From positions 503,772 through 567,771 of the forward strand of contig NW_022651105.1 of NCBI RefSeq assembly GCF_004027225.2: 64,000 nucleotides of DNA, written 5' to 3'. The number at the start of each line of letters is the position of its first letter. Within the stretch, counting starts at the first letter, position 1. The notes beneath the pieces are model-generated. The model had not been told where the DNA came from and did no database searches. It saw only the letters and a program-made list of their open reading frames with translations. Source of the DNA: Strigops habroptila (lineage: Eukaryota; Chordata; Aves; Psittaciformes; Psittacidae). The position numbers were made by a program, and so were the translations under genes. Of the stretch, positions 60,200 to 64,000 are shown in pieces.

Positions 60200-60618
60200 A
60201 TCTCAGTACAGAAAAGACATGGACCTGTTGGAGTGGGTCCAGAGGAACTAAAAAGAAGACCTGGAGAAGAGAAGGCTCTGGGGAAACCTTATGGCAGCCT
60301 TTCAATACTTAAAGGGGGCTTATAAGAAAGGTGAGGACAGACTTTTGAGCAGGGCCTGTAGCAACAGGACAAGGGGTGATGGTTTTAAACTAAAAGGAAA
60401 GATTCAGACTAGATACAAGGAAGTTTGTTACAATCAGGGTGGTAAAACACTGGCACGGGTTGCCCAGAGAGGGGATAGATGCCCCATTCCTGGAAACATT
60501 CAAGTCCAGGTTGGACAGGGTCTGAGCAATCTGACCTAGTTGAAGATGTCCCTGTTCACTGCAAGGACTGGATGGCCTTCAAAGGTCCCTTCCAACCCCA
60601 ACTATGCTATGATTCCAA
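60200..60618 (+). mobile_element. CR1 fragment upstream of LRFN3
   Basis: GACATGGACCTGTTGGAGTG through CCAACTATGCTATGATTCC. Confidence 0.87.
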
Positions 60619-61387
60619 TGCTGAATAAAGGTTTCTCTTTCCTGTGGAAGCACAATGCTTTGTATAGGGTTCTTTTGAGCACAAACTTCTGTATTTACAC
60701 CACCACATTTTCTTCATCCTCCCACTGGAAAGCATAAAAGAGAAAATCTCACACAACACAAACCCCTTTCCTGCAGCAATGTTTTAGCACTTCAGAGACT
60801 GGCTGTTAAAAGCAGATGTCATCATAACATTCCTCCCCTAGTTAAAATAGCTTCTGCAGGCTGAGGTATGCAAGGGGATGGTTGAACGCAACTATGGATG
60901 TCTCTGGGATATTTTGACCTTCCAGAAGCCTCAGATTAGTCTTGAAAGCTGAAAGGCTTCCAAACGTGACTACTTCAAACAAAGAATATTGTTATTGCTC
61001 AGACTGCTTTTAATGTTAGGCCAGAGAAGCGCAGCGTCAGCATTCCCAGTAATTAAATGCTTTGCAAAGCACTCTGAGATGTTCCGCTTTGTGAAAAGCG
61101 GTATGGAAATCCAAGCTGCTCACTGCTGGGAGATCACAATCTGAAAGCTCCAGCCTCTTTTTACTATATCCTTGTAGAATTCTGTTGTGCTAGTCCAGAT
61201 AAGTGTGGTTTAGCAGACGTTAGACATGAAATCCCATCCAACACTCTCCTTACTTTGGCGACCTCAAAACTTGAAGCTTTTTCACAGGTTTCTAACTACA
61301 TTTCCTTAATGTTCTCAAGGGGGTTGTCTAACAAAAAAGCAACTGATGAATTCATCTTAAATGCTCTGTGGGCTTGGAGGCTACGTC

Positions 61388-61548
61388 CCTTCCCCAAAAC
61401 CACTCCTAAGCCCCTAAAACCACTCCTAGCCCTCTAAAAACCACTTCTAACTCTCTAAAAAACCACTTCTAACTCTCTAAAACCCATTCCTAACCCCCTA
61501 AAACCCACTCCTCATTCTCTAAAAACCACTCCTAACCCTCTCTGCAGA
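61388..61548 (+). repeat. Short tandem repeat, about 21-bp unit
   Basis: Seven or so imperfect copies of CTAAAAACCACTTCTAACTCT. The unit is distantly telomere-like (CCTAAC) but not canonical. Confidence 0.75.
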
Positions 61549-63083
61549 GCAGAAGTAATACGAAATGCATTAGGAGTGACAAACACGCACAATAGCTGAG
61601 ACTTAACTGAAGAACCAGGAATTGAAGCAATGCCCACTCCCGAGGGGTCAGAAAAGCAGCAGTGGCAGCAAGTTAAAATAGCCAAGTGCAGTAAATTCTG
61701 GGCATCCATTCAGGAATAAGCCTAACAAAGCCTGTTATCTTTTTCTCTCATATAATTAATTCCTCCTTGATCCATCTTGCTTTGAAATGGAAGTCCAAAG
61801 AACTACACAGTACTTCTGCAAACACTGCCAGTGTGAAGCTTGTAGATATATATCTAATATATATTATATAGTATTATACCTTATATATGTTATCTATATA
61901 TAAGATGGGATATGTGACCTGCAGGTACCAAACCTGACCAGAGTCACTAAGCATGCAAAAACTTATCTTTTTTCATTAAGACTCTGTAGGATGCTCCACA
62001 TTGTGTAGAATTGCAGGTTTTTAAGAGGATGGTTCAGAGACAGCACCAAGATAGTCCTTTTGCTGGTGGTTTATTGAAACAACCTATACACTTAAGTCCA
62101 TTGTAGTGAATCATTTATCCCAAACTGGACTAAGTTATCAATAATAAATGGAATTATTCGTTATTCAATTCCTTTGCAGTGTCTAACACATGCACATGCA
62201 TTGGTCTTTCTGTTTTCTTGGGCAGGAGGTGTCAAGACAACAAAAACACTCCCAGGAGAAAAAGAGAAGACATTTTCATCCTCAAAACATGCCAGCAGCC
62301 TCCTGCAATGACTTCAGCATTGAGGATTTTGTGCTTTTCATCTCTTGCTTTGGATTAGATTTTTACTACTAACGCAAGTTCAGTGCAAGGTTAGTGTCAA
62401 GATGCCAGTGCTGGGGATCATCACCAGTGAGAGTCACAATTTGGACCTTACTTTGGTCCATACTGCAGCTCCTTCGCACTGAACAGCTGGTATATTTTAA
62501 CTGCATAGATACTTATATTCATATATAATACATTTATATGTATTATTTCTATTTATAATAGAAAGAATACTTTAATTGCCATATAACTTTGGCTGTTCAC
62601 CATTAAGCGGACCCAGAAAAGGGTTCTCACAACTCGACAGCTAGATGGCAACATAAGCTACAGGCACAGAAAAGCTCAGAAATGGCAAAAAATTCCAAAA
62701 CTCCTTAAAAAAACCCCAACCCTGTCAGTCTCAAATCTCCTGATAGATGTGAATGGGGAAAATTTCAGATAAGGCCTTTCTGCAGTCAGATAGACAGTGT
62801 AATTGCCTTGCTGAGGAAGCCAATAACTGCAGTGGGTGGACTGAGTTGAGAACGGCAGCAGTACAATTTAAAGCCCAAGACTCAGAAGAACAAATAAGAC
62901 CAGGACAACATGAAAAAGAAGGCAGGCTCCTGAAAAACAGAAATAAATCGATGGCATCACCTCATTGCTTGGTTTGACCATTAGAAATAAAGAGAAGGAA
63001 ATCACGTACAAAGCAAAAAGCCAGAAAACCCACCGTGTCCTGGGATGCATCAAAAGGAAAGTGAGCAGCAGGTCCAAGGAGGT

Positions 63084-63628
63084 GACCCTGCCCCTCTGCT
63101 CTGGTGAGACCCCACTTGGAGCAGTGTGTGCAGTGCTGGTGTCCTCAGCATAGGAAGGACATGGAGCTGTTGGAGCAAGTCCAGAGGAGGCCACAAGGAT
63201 GAGCAGGGGCTGGAGCACCTCCTGTACGAAGACAGGCTGAGAACATCGGGCTGTTCAGCCTGGAGAATAGCAGCTGCGTGGAGACCTCAGAGCAGGTTCC
63301 AGTGTCTGAAGGGGGCTACAAGAATGCTGGAGAGGGACTCTTCATCAGGGACTGTAGCAATAGGACAAGGGGTGATGGGTTCAAACTGAAACAGGGGAAG
63401 TTCAGGTTGAATATAAGGAAGAAGTTCTTCCCTGTGAGGGTGGTGAGGCACTGGCCCGGGTTGCCCAAAGAAGTGTGACTGCTCCATCTCTGGCAGTGTT
63501 CAAGGCCAGGTTGGACAGAGCCTTGGGTGACAATAGTCTATTGTGAGATGTCCCTGCCCATGGCAGGGGGTTGGAACTGGGTGATCTTAAGGTCCTTTCC
63601 AACCCAAACCGTTCTATGATTCTATGCC
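63084..63628 (+). mobile_element. CR1 fragment near the right end of the window
   Basis: TCTGGTGAGACCCCACTTGG through CGTTCTATGATTCTATG. Confidence 0.88.
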
Positions 63629-64000
63629 TTAATAGACCAACTTCTCCACATCTACTTTGGGCGACAAGACTAATATGAGTTTCGATGATGGCAACGATGG
63701 AGGTGCTGGAGCACAACTGTGCCATCCTGTCTCAATGGCTTGTGGAGAGGGGAGTATATTGCACCTCAGCTTGACTCACTGAAACTTCACCTTACTACCA
63801 CCAGCTCAAAAATCATAGTTGTTCATCATTTTAAAATGCAAGTCACCTTTTAGGAAATTATGGTTATTCCCAAGATGATGCCTGGGGGAAAGAGTTATCT
63901 GCTGATAACAGAATGGAATTTATCCTTAGGGTTCCAAGAGCACAGGCAAGTCATCTGCACATTCTCTCTACTGAGTTTTGAAAGATCCATTTAATTTTGA

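Larger units (their letters stand above)
49138..64000. other. Upstream region of LRFN3
   Basis: Probably 5' intron and intergenic DNA. An acceptor at 49141-49138 shows that a 5' untranslated exon must lie further right, but I cannot place it. It holds CR1 copies and microsatellites, and no other coding gene was recognised. Confidence 0.5.

Overview
The window is nuclear DNA from a bird. At least ten CR1 non-LTR retrotransposon copies, in both orientations, have the avian-type 3' end (a CCTTTCCAACCC-like block followed by ATTCTATGATTCTATG-like octamers). The genes have vertebrate introns with GT/AG borders. The local gene family, maestro heat-like (MROH), is expanded in birds. No bacterial, plasmid or viral coding system is present.

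Two regions differ sharply. Positions 1 to about 35.8 kb are a repeat-rich, GC-rich tandem duplication. A block of about 13 kb occurs twice (about 2785-16820 and 19055-31925), and each copy is bordered by an array of a 195-bp satellite (about 1040-2784, 16815-17935 and 31925-33600, plus an inverted stub at 34975-35280). Each block carries, on the minus strand, one complete MROH-like gene. I reconstructed both genes exon by exon: a TATA/CRE promoter, one untranslated exon, 19 coding exons, an open frame of 748 codons and an AATAAA signal. Upstream of each gene lies one orphan IgLON-type immunoglobulin exon; a third, truncated copy of that exon lies at 35.28 kb. Copy 1 carries a solo LTR whose unoccupied site is preserved in copy 2. 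A GC-rich minisatellite (33.6-34.97 kb) and a telomere-like stretch mark the right edge of the array.

Positions 35.8-64 kb are AT-richer, single-copy sequence holding one gene on the minus strand. This is a SALM/LRFN synaptic adhesion molecule with coding exons at 49118-47743 and 38498-37988, which join into a 628-residue protein. Its paralogue-specific residues fit LRFN3 best. The 9.2-kb intron and the 15 kb upstream contain CR1 copies, AT microsatellites and a short LTR-like fragment, and no other gene that I can support.

The MROH pair and LRFN3 have no evident functional link. The points of most interest are the young MROH duplication with many replacement differences, the satellite at its junctions, and the presence of an LRFN3 orthologue in a bird.
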